A stretch of 30,934 nt of DNA. Source: Avimuribaculum sp964395975 (GTDB lineage: Bacteria > Bacteroidota > Bacteroidia > Bacteroidales > Muribaculaceae). The notes under the pieces are model-generated. The model had not been told where the DNA came from, made no database searches, and was given only the letters and a program-made list of their open reading frames with translations. The position numbers and the translations under genes were made by a program. Shown piece by piece: positions 1 to 7,879 of this stretch. The stretch spans positions 1 through 30,934 of the forward strand of contig CAYNBZ010000024.1 in the NCBI GenBank assembly GCA_964395975.1, in the 5' to 3' direction. The stretch's first letter is position 1, and each line of letters begins with the position of its first letter.

Positions 1-1
1 T

Positions 2-1006
2 TATGCCATGGTTGGCGATTCTTGGTCGGGCACAAGCTATCCCTGTATCTGGAGGAACGGCGTATTCGAGACGCTGCCGTACCCCACGCAAGACGAGCTT
101 GGCATCGGAGAAACATACGGCTGTGCAATTAGCAGGGTGTCGGGCGACGGCTCGGTGCTGATTGGTTATGTTCGCGAAAACTACAGCCGCTACCCCCTTG
201 TAGTGTGGTACAGGCAGGCTGACGGCTCCTACGAGTACGACGCTGTATGCGCAAGGTACGTCTCCTATGACGACGACCCCGACAGGCCTTACGGCACCCT
301 CTATGGCAGCGACCTAAGCCACAACGGCAGGTACGTGTCGGTGGACGTTTCCGTGACGGATGAAGACTATGGATGCCTCAGGGCGGGGCTTTACGACCTC
401 GAGACAGGGGAGTTGACCGTGGAGCCGCTGGACGAAGAGCGTTTTGCGGATCAGTATAACCTGAAGTTAATGAGTACTTCCTCCGTTTCTGACGATGGGA
501 CGATACTGTGCTACTTTGGGAATGATATGAATGAATACCGTCAGGCCTACATCTGGTACCCCGGCGAGGAGAAGCCTGTGAAGATATCCGAAATATACCC
601 GGAGCTGACGGACATGGTACTGTTTGACGAGACGGCAAGCGGTGTCCTTGGCATCAACACCCCGACTGACATCACCTCCGACGGCAAACGCATGATAGGC
701 TTTGCGTATGATGCTGACGAAGTAACCCTGACAGTATCCATTGTTACCTACGTGATTGACTTCGACGGTGATGACGGTGACGGCTCCTCCGGCATAAGCG
801 GCGTGACAGCCGACGGCGACGACACCGAGGTGGCGCTACACGCTCGACGGCATTCGCATAGGCTCACCTGTGAAGGGTGTCAACATAGTGAAGAAGGCCG
901 ACGGCAGCACCGTCAAGGTGATGGTAAAGTAACTCTCCATCGACACACACGCAAGGCATCTACTGCCTTGCGTGTGTCCTACACGGAAAAAGTGGCTGTG
1001 CATTAG
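2..1006 (+). CDS. Propeller-like (HAF-type) surface/secreted protein, 5'-truncated by window edge, frameshifted near its end
   Basis: The reading frame is open from the window edge, so the gene begins upstream and the ATG at 8 is probably internal. The protein carries spaced repeats of the form 'S.DG..(I/L)(I/V)G' followed by an aromatic strand: VSGDGSVLIGY, LSHNGRYVSV, VSDDGTILCYF and ITSDGKRMIGF. This pattern is typical of HAF-repeat or beta-propeller-like extracellular proteins of Bacteroidales. After residue 275 (about 830) the read frame turns into Arg/His-rich sequence and stops at 1004-1006. In the next frame, 834-932 reads a normal tail (YTLDGIRIG, then KGVNIVKKADGSTVKVMVK) of the kind that ends Bacteroidales secreted proteins. 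A lost GC in a GCGC run at 833-836 would explain this. The true stop is therefore probably the TAA at 930-932. The gene is clearly GC-richer than its neighbours. The ligand or function is not recognisable. Confidence 0.7.
   Translation, partial: YAMVGDSWSGTSYPCIWRNGVFETLPYPTQDELGIGETYGCAISRVSGDGSVLIGYVRENYSRYPLVVWYRQADGSYEYDAVCARYVSYDDDPDRPYGTLYGSDLSHNGRYVSVDVSVTDEDYGCLRAGLYDLETGELTVEPLDEERFADQYNLKLMSTSSVSDDGTILCYFGNDMNEYRQAYIWYPGEEKPVKISEIYPELTDMVLFDETASGVLGINTPTDITSDGKRMIGFAYDADEVTLTVSIVTYVIDFDGDDGDGSSGISGVTADGDDTEVALHARRHSHRLTCEGCQHSEEGRRQHRQGDGKVTLHRHTRKASTALRVSYTEKVAVH
945..977 (+). terminator. Strong hairpin after the restored stop of the first gene
   Basis: A perfect 14-bp stem (945-958 with 964-977, arm ACACACGCAAGGCA) has a 5-nt loop. 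It starts 12 nt after the TAA at 930-932, the stop of the frameshift-corrected gene, and lies inside the misread frame. There is no U-tract, so it may act as a transcript-end or stabilising hairpin. Its position supports 932 as the original gene end. Confidence 0.5.
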
Positions 1007-1029
1007 GGACATTTACTGAATGTCCCTAA
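1003..1029. repeat. 27-bp palindrome with GGGACATT ends
   Basis: TTAGGGACATT (1003-1013) and AATGTCCCTAA (1019-1029) are perfect inverted copies around the 5-nt loop TACTG. The outer arm sequence TGAATGTCCCTA (1017-1028) recurs at 30469-30480 as the outer arm of a much larger palindrome beside a transposase gene. It may be a tiny IS- or MITE-derived relic, or a terminator-like hairpin. Confidence 0.5.
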
Positions 1030-1090
1030 ATCATGTGTATGGCGTGTATTATATGGGGTTTAAGATCCGGGACGGATGTAGCTCCGTATG

Positions 1091-1146
1091 AAAAGAGCAT
1101 CAGAACCACAGCCTAAATATGTGTTCTGATGTTCTTTTATTTTTTG
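1091..1146. terminator. Bidirectional terminator between the convergent first gene and udp
   Basis: AAGAGCATCAGAACCACA (1093-1110) pairs imperfectly with TGTGTTCTGATGTTCTT (1120-1136). A T-rich tract follows to about 1146 on the plus strand, and an A-run precedes the hairpin, which gives U-residues for minus-strand transcription. It lies 12 nt from the stop of udp and suits termination of that minus-strand gene as well as the plus-strand gene. Confidence 0.6.
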
Positions 1147-1157
1147 ATGACTACCGC

Positions 1158-2036
1158 TTATATACGGTCGAGGACAGTTATTATCAAATTGCGCATCGCC
1201 GCATTATAGTCGACCGTGGCATCATGCGATAGTCGGTTGGCTATGATGGTGCATACGGTCATTGCCTTATGTCCCATTAGTTTGCACAAGCCTTGCAGTG
1301 CGGCACTTTCCATTTCATAGTTGGTAATGCGAAAATCTTTGTAACGAAATGCTTCGATTTTTCTATTAAGATTTTGGTCGGCAAGTTTGAGCCTTAGTTC
1401 TCTACCTTGTGGACCATAGAATCCATTAGCCGAGATAGTGCAACCAAGTTTCATTTCGCCCTTACCGATGCGGTTTACGAGTTCTGTGTCGGCATCGGCA
1501 ACGTATGGTTTGGCCCAAAGCGGATTCCATCCTACAGCATCGCAGAAGTGCTGTTCAAATTCTAGATCACACACATCGTTTCGATGGGCATAAAAATTCA
1601 GTACGCCGTCAAAGCCAATACCTTTTTGGGCTATGACGAAGCTGCCCACGGGTAGATCGGGTTGCAAACCGCCAGATGTACCAATTCTAATGATATTCAA
1701 CTGCCTGAAGTCTTCTTTGATTTGCCTTGTTGAGAAATCGATGTTGGCTAATGCGTCAAGTTCGTTGATTACGATATCTATATTGTCTCCTCCGATACCA
1801 TGTGACAGGCACATTATGGGCTTTCCCTTGTATGTTCCACCGACAGTGTGGAACTCACGTGCCGAGGTTTCAAATTCTACTGTGTCAAAGTATGCGGCCA
1901 CTATGTTTACACGAGCAGGGTCGCCAACGACTATGATATTGTCTTTTAACTGTTCGGGACGGAGATGTATATGAAATATGCTGCCATCTCCGTTTATAAT
2001 CATTTCTGATTCGTCTATTCTTTTCGTAGCATTCAT
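1158..2036 (-). CDS. udp: Uridine phosphorylase / nucleoside phosphorylase
   Basis: This 292-aa cytosolic enzyme belongs to the nucleoside phosphorylase (PNP/UDP) superfamily, which splits a nucleoside with phosphate into base and ribose-1-phosphate for pyrimidine salvage. Visible family marks are the phosphate-binding GDPARV near residue 38, RIGTSGGLQPDLPVGSFVIA in the middle, and NYEMESAAL near residue 240, whose Glu and Met contact the ribose. The ATG at 2036 is used, but the Met at residue 12 (MIINGDGSIF) matches the common start of Bacteroidales homologues and is a fair alternative. It lies 33 nt downstream of dapA on the same strand, so the two are probably co-transcribed although their pathways differ. 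Substrate choice (uridine versus other nucleosides) is inferred from overall resemblance only. Confidence 0.88.
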   Translation of the reverse strand: MNATKRIDESEMIINGDGSIFHIHLRPEQLKDNIIVVGDPARVNIVAAYFDTVEFETSAREFHTVGGTYKGKPIMCLSHGIGGDNIDIVINELDALANIDFSTRQIKEDFRQLNIIRIGTSGGLQPDLPVGSFVIAQKGIGFDGVLNFYAHRNDVCDLEFEQHFCDAVGWNPLWAKPYVADADTELVNRIGKGEMKLGCTISANGFYGPQGRELRLKLADQNLNRKIEAFRYKDFRITNYEMESAALQGLCKLMGHKAMTVCTIIANRLSHDATVDYNAAMRNLIITVLDRI

Positions 2037-2069
2037 ATCGGATAAAGATTTTAAAGAATTGGTTATATG

Positions 2070-2954
2070 CTATCTTAAACTGTTCAAGACGGTTTTGATT
2101 TTTTCATAAGTAGTTATACGTGTTGGTACCAAGGGCAATCGCAGTTCGTTTTCTATGAATCCCATGGCATTGAGCAGGCATTTTACACCTGCGGGATTGC
2201 CATCGACGAACAGCAGGCTGAATAACTCGGTGAAGCGGTGGTGTATCGTGCGAGCCTGCGTGTAATCACCATCAAGTGCCAGTCGCACCATGCGGCTAAA
2301 CTCTCGTGGAAATGCATTGCCTATTACAGAAATGACACCTACGGCACCTAATGTGATAAGTGGGAATGTAATGCCGTCATCGCCTGAAATCACCATGAAG
2401 TCGCTTGGTTTATTTTTGATGATTTCGTCCATTTGAGAAATGTTTCCCGAAGCCTCTTTTACTCCTATGATATTGTCGAATTCGCGAGCAAGTCGCAGGC
2501 ATGTTTCGGGTGACATGTTTACGCCCGTACGACCGGGAACATTGTATAATATGACAGGTAGTGGACTTGCCGTAGCAATGGTCTTATAGTGTTGGTAGAT
2601 ACCTTCTTGGGATGGCTTGTTATAGTATGGCACCACCGATAGTATGGCGCTGAATGCCGACAAATCGATGGTTTTTACTGCTTCAACAATTGCCATGGTA
2701 TTGTTGCCACCAAGTCCAAGGACGAGAGGAACACGGCCGTGTACTCGTTCAGAAACGAACTTGCGTACTTGTGTTTGTTCATTTGGTGTAAGCGTAGCTG
2801 TTTCGGCCGTAGTGCCAAGTACAACGAGGTAATCTATGCCGCTGTGTATTTGATATTCAAGTAAGCGAGCAAGTGAGTCAAAGTCGATTGATTTGTCTTT
2901 GTGGAATGGGGTTATTAGTGCTACCCCCATACCCTTTAAGTTTATGTGAGCCAT
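2070..2954 (-). CDS. dapA: 4-hydroxy-tetrahydrodipicolinate synthase
   Basis: DapA condenses pyruvate with aspartate-4-semialdehyde, the first committed step to diaminopimelate and lysine. The 294-aa length is normal. The TIM-barrel aldolase signatures are present: GTTAET at 47-52, the Tyr in VVPYYNKP near 110, LYNVPGRTG with Tyr137, and GVKEASG with the Schiff-base Lys166. It is divergent from the thioredoxin gene, with a 97-bp gap, and is followed closely by udp. The lysC-lysA pair lies just beyond the thioredoxin gene, so three lysine/DAP genes are clustered here. The start MAHINLKGMG fits the family. No clear Shine-Dalgarno site is seen, as usual in Bacteroidetes. Confidence 0.96.
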   Translation of the reverse strand: MAHINLKGMGVALITPFHKDKSIDFDSLARLLEYQIHSGIDYLVVLGTTAETATLTPNEQTQVRKFVSERVHGRVPLVLGLGGNNTMAIVEAVKTIDLSAFSAILSVVPYYNKPSQEGIYQHYKTIATASPLPVILYNVPGRTGVNMSPETCLRLAREFDNIIGVKEASGNISQMDEIIKNKPSDFMVISGDDGITFPLITLGAVGVISVIGNAFPREFSRMVRLALDGDYTQARTIHHRFTELFSLLFVDGNPAGVKCLLNAMGFIENELRLPLVPTRITTYEKIKTVLNSLR

Positions 2955-2984
2955 TGTGTAAGTGTGTCACTTTTATTGTTGTTG

Positions 2985-3011
2985 CATCATGTTGTTAAAA
3001 TAGGCATGATG
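2985..3011. promoter_or_regulatory. Inverted repeat in the dapA / thioredoxin divergent gap
   Basis: CATCATG (2985-2991) and CATGATG (3005-3011) are perfect 7-bp inverted copies separated by 13 nt, in the 97-bp gap between divergent genes. It could be an operator or a 5' leader hairpin of dapA. A minus-strand TATTTTTG matching the Bacteroidetes -7 box lies at 3045-3052, but no TTG at the right distance accompanies it, so the promoters here stay unassigned. Confidence 0.25.
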
Positions 3012-3051
3012 TTTGAATATATATGATATATAATTTTAGAACTTCAAAAAT

Positions 3052-3348
3052 ATGAATAATTTCGAAACTCTTATTTCCGGCAACAAGCCTGTGTTGGTCG
3101 ATTTTTACGCCGACTGGTGCAACCCTTGTAGGATGATGGCTCCGGTGCTTGAAAATGTAAAATCGCAGATTGGCGACCAAGCCACTATAATTAAGATCAA
3201 TGTCGATGAAAACCAAGCATTGTGTGCAAAATATGGTATTCGATCGATACCTGCATTATTTATTTTCAAGCAGGGACAGATAGTATGGCAAAGTGTTGGC
3301 TTACAACGTGATTCAGATCTTGTGTTAGCCTTGCAGCGTTTTGCATAA
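3052..3348 (+). CDS. trxA: Thioredoxin
   Basis: This compact 98-aa thioredoxin-fold protein has the redox motif WCNPC (Trp22, Cys23, Cys26), where classical thioredoxin has WCGPC. It also has the preceding VLVDFYADWC strand and the IRSIPALFIFKQG segment with the cis-Pro that shapes the active site. There is no signal peptide, so it should work in the cytosol as a general disulfide reductase. Gly to Asn in the active site is common in Bacteroidetes variants and may alter redox potential. It is divergent from dapA and convergent with lysA, so it is transcribed alone. The symbol trxA is a family-level label, since Bacteroidales carry several thioredoxins. Confidence 0.85.
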   Translation: MNNFETLISGNKPVLVDFYADWCNPCRMMAPVLENVKSQIGDQATIIKINVDENQALCAKYGIRSIPALFIFKQGQIVWQSVGLQRDSDLVLALQRFA

Positions 3349-3381
3349 ATATCCGCCACCGAGGCAAACAAGAGAAGTAGG

Positions 3382-3406
3382 TTGACTACACGGTAGCCAA
3401 TTTTCT
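3382..3406 (+). terminator. Probable intrinsic terminator of the thioredoxin gene
   Basis: TTGACTAC (3382-3389) pairs with GTAGCCAA (3393-3400) with one mismatch and a 3-nt loop, and TTTTCT follows. It begins 34 nt after the thioredoxin stop, and its T-run touches the lysA stop codon at 3405-3407. Confidence 0.5.
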
Positions 3407-4562
3407 ACCCTCTTGAAAAATGCGCTTGTGGTAGGCGACGACAGTTGTATTGCATTGCCATTACTTCTCCGTAAGCACCGGCCGAACGCAGTGCGAGCAG
3501 GTCGCCACGATGGGTGTCTGGCAATGTTTCATCCGATGCAAATTTGTCGCTTGATTCACAAATTGGACCGACGATATCATATTTAGCAGTTTTTGTAGCT
3601 TCCGATGTGATATTTTCGACAACGTGGTGTGCTTGATAGAGAGCAGGGCGAATGAGGTCGGTCATGCCGGCATCCACTATGGCAAAATTTTTAGTCGTTC
3701 CGTTTTTGATATACAATACCCGTGTGATGAGTGAACCACATTGCCCTACGATTGCTCGGCCTAGTTCAAAGTGCAGTTCTTGTCCTTTACGCAGCTGTAG
3801 ATGCTTTTTAAATGTGTCGAAGTAACCTTTAAAGTCGGCTATTGGATTTTCATCGGGATGTTCGTAATCTATGCCTAGTCCACCACCTACATTGATTATT
3901 CTAAAAGTTATACCGCGTTTTTCAAAATGGTCTTGCAATTCGTTTATTCTGTTGCATAGCATTTTATATGGTGTGAAATCGAGCAATTGCGAGCCTATAT
4001 GGAAGTGAAGTCCTATTAGGTTGACATTGTGCATTGCCAGTGCTTTGTCGACTGCCTCATCAAGTTGTTCGAGATTGATTCCGAATTTGTTTTCGCTTAG
4101 CCCCGTAGTGATGTATTCATGCGTATGTGCATCGATATTTGGGTTTACACGCAAAGCAATATTGGCTACTTTGCCCTTTGTTGCAGCTATCTCATTGATT
4201 ATCTCGAGTTCGGCCAACGATTCTACATTAAAGCAGAATATGTCGTGGTTTATGCCAAGTGAAATTTCATGGTCGGTTTTCCCTACGCCGGCAAAGGCGA
4301 TGGTATCGCCTTTAAAGCCGGCAGCAAGTGCTGCAACAATTTCTCCGCCACTTACACAGTCGATTGACAGTCCGGCTTCTTTTATTTCGTGCATTATGCG
4401 AGGGTTGGCATTCGCCTTTACAGCATAATGCACTTTGTAGGGGACATCTTTTATGCACGATTGCAATTGTTGTAATGTGCTACGAAGCAATTCAAGATCA
4501 TAATAGTAGAATGGAGTTTCATAATGCTTGAAATTTGCTATTGGGAAAATTGTATTTGTCAT
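3405..4562 (-). CDS. lysA: Diaminopimelate decarboxylase
   Basis: LysA removes CO2 from meso-diaminopimelate to give lysine, with pyridoxal phosphate. The 385-aa protein shows the fold-III PLP decarboxylase marks: YAVKANANPRIM with the PLP Lys49, LHFHIGSQL, the phosphate-binding NVGGGLGIDYEHP, and the C-terminal GPICESSDKF whose Cys belongs to the partner active site of the dimer. ALRSAGAYGEVMAMQYN near the C-terminus supplies the conserved Tyr region. Its ATG overlaps the lysC stop by 4 nt (ATGA at 4559-4562), so translation is probably coupled to aspartate kinase. The length is slightly short of many homologues (about 400 aa), but no block looks missing. Confidence 0.96.
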   Translation of the reverse strand: MTNTIFPIANFKHYETPFYYYDLELLRSTLQQLQSCIKDVPYKVHYAVKANANPRIMHEIKEAGLSIDCVSGGEIVAALAAGFKGDTIAFAGVGKTDHEISLGINHDIFCFNVESLAELEIINEIAATKGKVANIALRVNPNIDAHTHEYITTGLSENKFGINLEQLDEAVDKALAMHNVNLIGLHFHIGSQLLDFTPYKMLCNRINELQDHFEKRGITFRIINVGGGLGIDYEHPDENPIADFKGYFDTFKKHLQLRKGQELHFELGRAIVGQCGSLITRVLYIKNGTTKNFAIVDAGMTDLIRPALYQAHHVVENITSEATKTAKYDIVGPICESSDKFASDETLPDTHRGDLLALRSAGAYGEVMAMQYNCRRLPQAHFSRG

Positions 4563-5899
4563 ATGGTGTTTTGGTTCTTTTTGTTTTTAAAAAGGTGTTC
4601 ACTAAGCAGATTCAATGCTCTAACCTTGTCTTTTTTGCTAACGAGGAAAGAAATGTTGAAGTTGCTGCCGCCATAAGAAATCATTCTCACAGGGACATCT
4701 TTTAGGGCATCGAGTGCGGCGGCTTCTATACCCTTGTTTTGCCATTCAAGATCACCGACGACGCATATTATAACCATGTCGCGATCGATGGTGACAGTGC
4801 CGAACTTTTTTAGGTCGTCGAGGATATGTTCGAGATTCTTTTCGTTGTCTATCGTCACCGACACTCCAACTTCTGAAGTGGCTATCATGTCGATGGGCGT
4901 TTTGTAGGTTTCGAATATTTCAAACACTTTGCGCAGGAATCCGTAGGCTAGTAGCATACGTCCAGACTTGATTTTTATGGCGGTGATGTTGTCTTTGGCG
5001 GCTACAGCTTTCACCCCGTGGGGCGTAGTGGTATTGTATATAAGTGTTCCTTTGGCAGATGGACACATGGTGTTGAGCAACCTTACAGGAATGTTATTCA
5101 ATTTTGCCGGAAGTACACACGTAGGATGCAATATTTTTGCCCCGAAGTATGCGAGTTCGGCAGCTTCTTCGAAGTGCAGTTCGTCAACGGGATCTGTATT
5201 GTCGACAAATCGCGGGTCATTGTTGTGCATACCATCGATGTCGGTCCAGATTTCTATTTCCTCGGCGTTGATTGCGGCACCTATCAATGATGCCGTGTAG
5301 TCGCTGCCTCCACGTTGCAGGTTGTCGATTTCGCCATAAGCGTTACGGCAAATAAAGCCTTGTGTGATATATATATCGGCATCTGCAAACTTGTCAAGCA
5401 ATGCCGTTATTTTTTGCTTGATGTAAGGGCTGTCAGGCTCGCCGTTCTTGTTTGTGCGCATAAAATCAAGGGCAGGTAGCATTGCCGATTTTATACCGAG
5501 CGATTGCAAATATATGTTCATCATTGCTGTCGACATCAATTCGCCTTGCGAAAGTATTTCTTTCTCTTCGAAGACTGTGAACAAGTCTTTGGTGAGCGAA
5601 CGCATGAAGTTGAAGCACGCTTTGATTTCAGTGGTGGCAGTTTCAAGTGCTGATTCGTTGTCACTAAATAATTCCTGAAGCGTTACTTGGTATTTTTTCT
5701 CAAGAGCATTGATGGTTTCTTTGGCACCATCGATATTATGTTTATATAAATAGTCGGATATTTCGATAAGTGTGTTGGTTGTGCCTGACATGGCCGACAA
5801 CACGACTATGTTTTTGCCCCTTTCAATAATTAATTTGGCTACGTTTTTGATTCTCTCGGCTGAGCCAACCGAAGTGCCTCCGAATTTAAGAACTTTCAT
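4559..5899 (-). CDS. lysC: Aspartate kinase (monofunctional)
   Basis: Aspartate kinase phosphorylates aspartate at the head of the lysine, threonine, methionine and DAP pathway. The 446-aa protein opens with the KFGGTSVGS nucleotide-binding motif and carries the ITQGFICRN and NLQRGGSDYTASLIGAAI blocks of the amino-acid kinase fold. The region from about residue 300 holds two ACT-type regulatory domains (for example TSEVGVSVTIDN and VRMISYGGSNFNISFLVSK), which suggests feedback by an amino-acid end product. There is no homoserine dehydrogenase domain, so it is not the fused ThrA form. The 4-nt overlap with lysA and the nearby dapA indicate that it serves the lysine/DAP branch. Confidence 0.95.
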   Translation of the reverse strand: MKVLKFGGTSVGSAERIKNVAKLIIERGKNIVVLSAMSGTTNTLIEISDYLYKHNIDGAKETINALEKKYQVTLQELFSDNESALETATTEIKACFNFMRSLTKDLFTVFEEKEILSQGELMSTAMMNIYLQSLGIKSAMLPALDFMRTNKNGEPDSPYIKQKITALLDKFADADIYITQGFICRNAYGEIDNLQRGGSDYTASLIGAAINAEEIEIWTDIDGMHNNDPRFVDNTDPVDELHFEEAAELAYFGAKILHPTCVLPAKLNNIPVRLLNTMCPSAKGTLIYNTTTPHGVKAVAAKDNITAIKIKSGRMLLAYGFLRKVFEIFETYKTPIDMIATSEVGVSVTIDNEKNLEHILDDLKKFGTVTIDRDMVIICVVGDLEWQNKGIEAAALDALKDVPVRMISYGGSNFNISFLVSKKDKVRALNLLSEHLFKNKKNQNTI

Positions 5900-5936
5900 T
5901 GATTATAGGATGTTTCCGTAAATAATAATTAATTTA

Positions 5937-5944
5937 CAAAGTTA
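5937..5944 (-). promoter_or_regulatory. Bacteroidetes -7 box upstream of lysC
   Basis: On the minus strand 5944-5937 reads TAACTTTG, a full match to TAnnTTTG. Transcription would start about 30 nt before the lysC ATG. The nearest upstream TTG lies only 14 nt away instead of 19-20, so the -33 element is weak or absent. Confidence 0.4.
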
Positions 5945-6218
5945 CTATATAATCTTTCCAAGTGTTAAAATAAAATGAAAAAAAAACTTAGAGGCTGTTT
6001 AAATTTTGGAAAATGCACAGTTTATAAGCCGTGGGAATTTTCAGAGAGTGCATTGGAAGAAGTAGTGAAAATTGCAGGTCGTGGGGTATTGCTAAATGAA
6101 GTTAGAGGGAGAATGGTATGATTGGATGAGGCAGAAATACATTGTTTGAATTAATTAACAGCAGGAGTCTTTAAAATGATGTGTATGATACTGCCGGAAT
6201 AAATATGGCCTGCTTGAT
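5945..6218. other. Gene-free stretch between lysC and prfC
   Basis: There is no credible ORF on either strand. The stretch starts with an A-run followed by GAGGCTGTTTAAATTTT (5991-6007), which resembles the outer end of some Bacteroidales insertion sequences. No partner end, target duplication or transposase remnant could be found, so its origin is open. Confidence 0.3.
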
Positions 6219-6277
6219 ATAACAAAGACTTACAAGTGTCGTGTACTTTTTGCGGCATGCTTGCAAGTCTTTGTTAT
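6219..6277 (-). terminator. Long hairpin just after prfC
   Basis: ATAACAAAGACTTACAAG (6219-6236) pairs with CTTGCAAGTCTTTGTTAT (6260-6277). The 18-bp stem has one mismatch and a 23-nt loop, and it starts 8 nt beyond the prfC stop. No U-tract follows on the minus strand, so it is a terminator-like or transcript-protecting hairpin rather than a textbook intrinsic terminator. Confidence 0.5.
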
Positions 6278-6284
6278 GTTGGTT

Positions 6285-7865
6285 TTAGAATTCGCTCGTG
6301 AAGTGGAAGCGGATTTTAGGGAAATCGGTTTGTGCCATTTGTAGTACGTATGCCGAATCGGCGAGAAACACATCGCGCTCATCCCGGTCAAGTGCCATGA
6401 ATTGGTGTTTTCGTTTCTTGAAAGCTTCAAGAGCTTCATCGTCATCGCTTTCTATCCAACAGGCTTTATATAGATGTATAGGCTCCCAACGGCATTGTGC
6501 TCCATACTCGTGCAACAGGCGATATTGTATAACCTCAAATTGCAATTGTCCGACAGTGCCGATTATTTTGCGGCCATTGAATTGATTGATAAATAATTGT
6601 GCAACACCTTCGTCCATAAGTTGCTCTATGCCTTTGTTGAGCTGCTTGGTCTTCATCGGGTCGGTGTTTTCGATATACTTGAACATCTCGGGAGAAAAGC
6701 TTGGTAATCCTTTGAAATGCAGGTCTTCTCCTTCAGTGAGCGTGTCGCCTATTTTAAATGTGCCGTTGTCGGGCAAACCTACAATATCGCCAGGGTAGGC
6801 TTCATCGACTATATCTTTCTTTTGAGCCATGAATGCTGTTGGCGATGAAAATTTCAATATCTTGCCGAGACGTATGTGTTTGTAGTTGGCATTTCGTTTG
6901 AATATACCTGAACAAACTTTTACGAAAGCAATGCAACTGCGGTGGTTGGGATCCATGTTGGCATGGATCTTAAACACAAAGCCACTGAATGTTTCTTCAC
7001 CCGGACCAACTTGTCTTTCTTCTGCTTGGGTTGGACGCGGGCATGGTGCAATGCGTACGAAGCAGTCAAGCAGTTCCTTTACTCCGAAAGTGTTTAGTGC
7101 CGAGCCGAAGAATACGGGTGCAACCTTGGCATCGAGATAGTCGAGGACATTAAATTCGGGATATACTCCTTCAATCAATTCAAGGTCTTCGCGAAGTTTG
7201 TCGGCATCGGCTTTACCTACGGCTGCATCTATGGCAGGATCGTTGACATCATTTATTTCCATGCGCTCGGTTACTTTTTGCTTGTCAGGTGTGAAAAGGT
7301 CGAGGCCATGTTCGTATATGTTATACACTCCTTTAAATCGTGCACCCATGTTGATGGGCCAAGAAAGAGGTCTAACCTTGATTTTTAGTTCCGATTCGAG
7401 TTCATCGAGAATGTCAAAAGGGTCTTTTCCTTCGCGGTCGAGCTTGTTGACAAATATAATCACCGGCGTGTTACGCATACGGCACACTTCCATGAGTTTG
7501 CGGGTCTGTTGCTCTACTCCCTTTGCCACATCAACCACGATAATCACGCTATCTACTGCGGTGAGAGTGCGGTAAGTGTCTTCAGCAAAGTCTTGGTGGC
7601 CGGGAGTGTCGAGGATGTTGATTTTGTATTCTCCATAGTTGAATCCCATTACGGATGTGGCCACTGAGATTCCACGTTGCTTCTCGATTTCCATCCAGTC
7701 TGAAGTCGCTGTTTTCTTTATTTTATTTGATTTGACGGCACCGGCCACGTGTATTGCACCTCCGAAAAGCAGGAGTTTCTCGGTTAGCGTGGTTTTACCC
7801 GCATCGGGGTGGGAAATGATTGCAAAAGTGCGTCGGCGATTTATTTCTGTCGTTAAACTTGCCAC
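6285..7865 (-). CDS. prfC: Peptide chain release factor 3 (RF3)
   Basis: RF3 is a ribosome-associated GTPase that ejects RF1 or RF2 after peptide release. The 526-aa protein has the normal length. GTPase motifs are SHPDAGKTT (G1, near 18-26), the RGISV switch, DTPGHQDFAEDTYRTL (G3) and NKLDREG (G4). The C-terminal half (TVGQLQFEVIQYRL and the stretch around it) matches the RF3-specific domain rather than EF-G. The start is GTG at 7863-7865, because the expected N-terminus MASLTTEINRRRTF begins there and no in-frame ATG lies before the family start. It follows rfbD after 14 nt and is the last gene of a minus-strand run. Confidence 0.96.
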   Translation of the reverse strand: MASLTTEINRRRTFAIISHPDAGKTTLTEKLLLFGGAIHVAGAVKSNKIKKTATSDWMEIEKQRGISVATSVMGFNYGEYKINILDTPGHQDFAEDTYRTLTAVDSVIIVVDVAKGVEQQTRKLMEVCRMRNTPVIIFVNKLDREGKDPFDILDELESELKIKVRPLSWPINMGARFKGVYNIYEHGLDLFTPDKQKVTERMEINDVNDPAIDAAVGKADADKLREDLELIEGVYPEFNVLDYLDAKVAPVFFGSALNTFGVKELLDCFVRIAPCPRPTQAEERQVGPGEETFSGFVFKIHANMDPNHRSCIAFVKVCSGIFKRNANYKHIRLGKILKFSSPTAFMAQKKDIVDEAYPGDIVGLPDNGTFKIGDTLTEGEDLHFKGLPSFSPEMFKYIENTDPMKTKQLNKGIEQLMDEGVAQLFINQFNGRKIIGTVGQLQFEVIQYRLLHEYGAQCRWEPIHLYKACWIESDDDEALEAFKKRKHQFMALDRDERDVFLADSAYVLQMAQTDFPKIRFHFTSEF

Positions 7866-7879
7866 GGTGTAAATCTTTT

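Noticed and set aside
5995..6006. CTGTTTAAATTT repeated at 26512-26523
   Set aside because: A shared AT-rich 12-mer is expected by chance several times in a window of this size, and neither copy lies in a palindrome or element end that could be verified.
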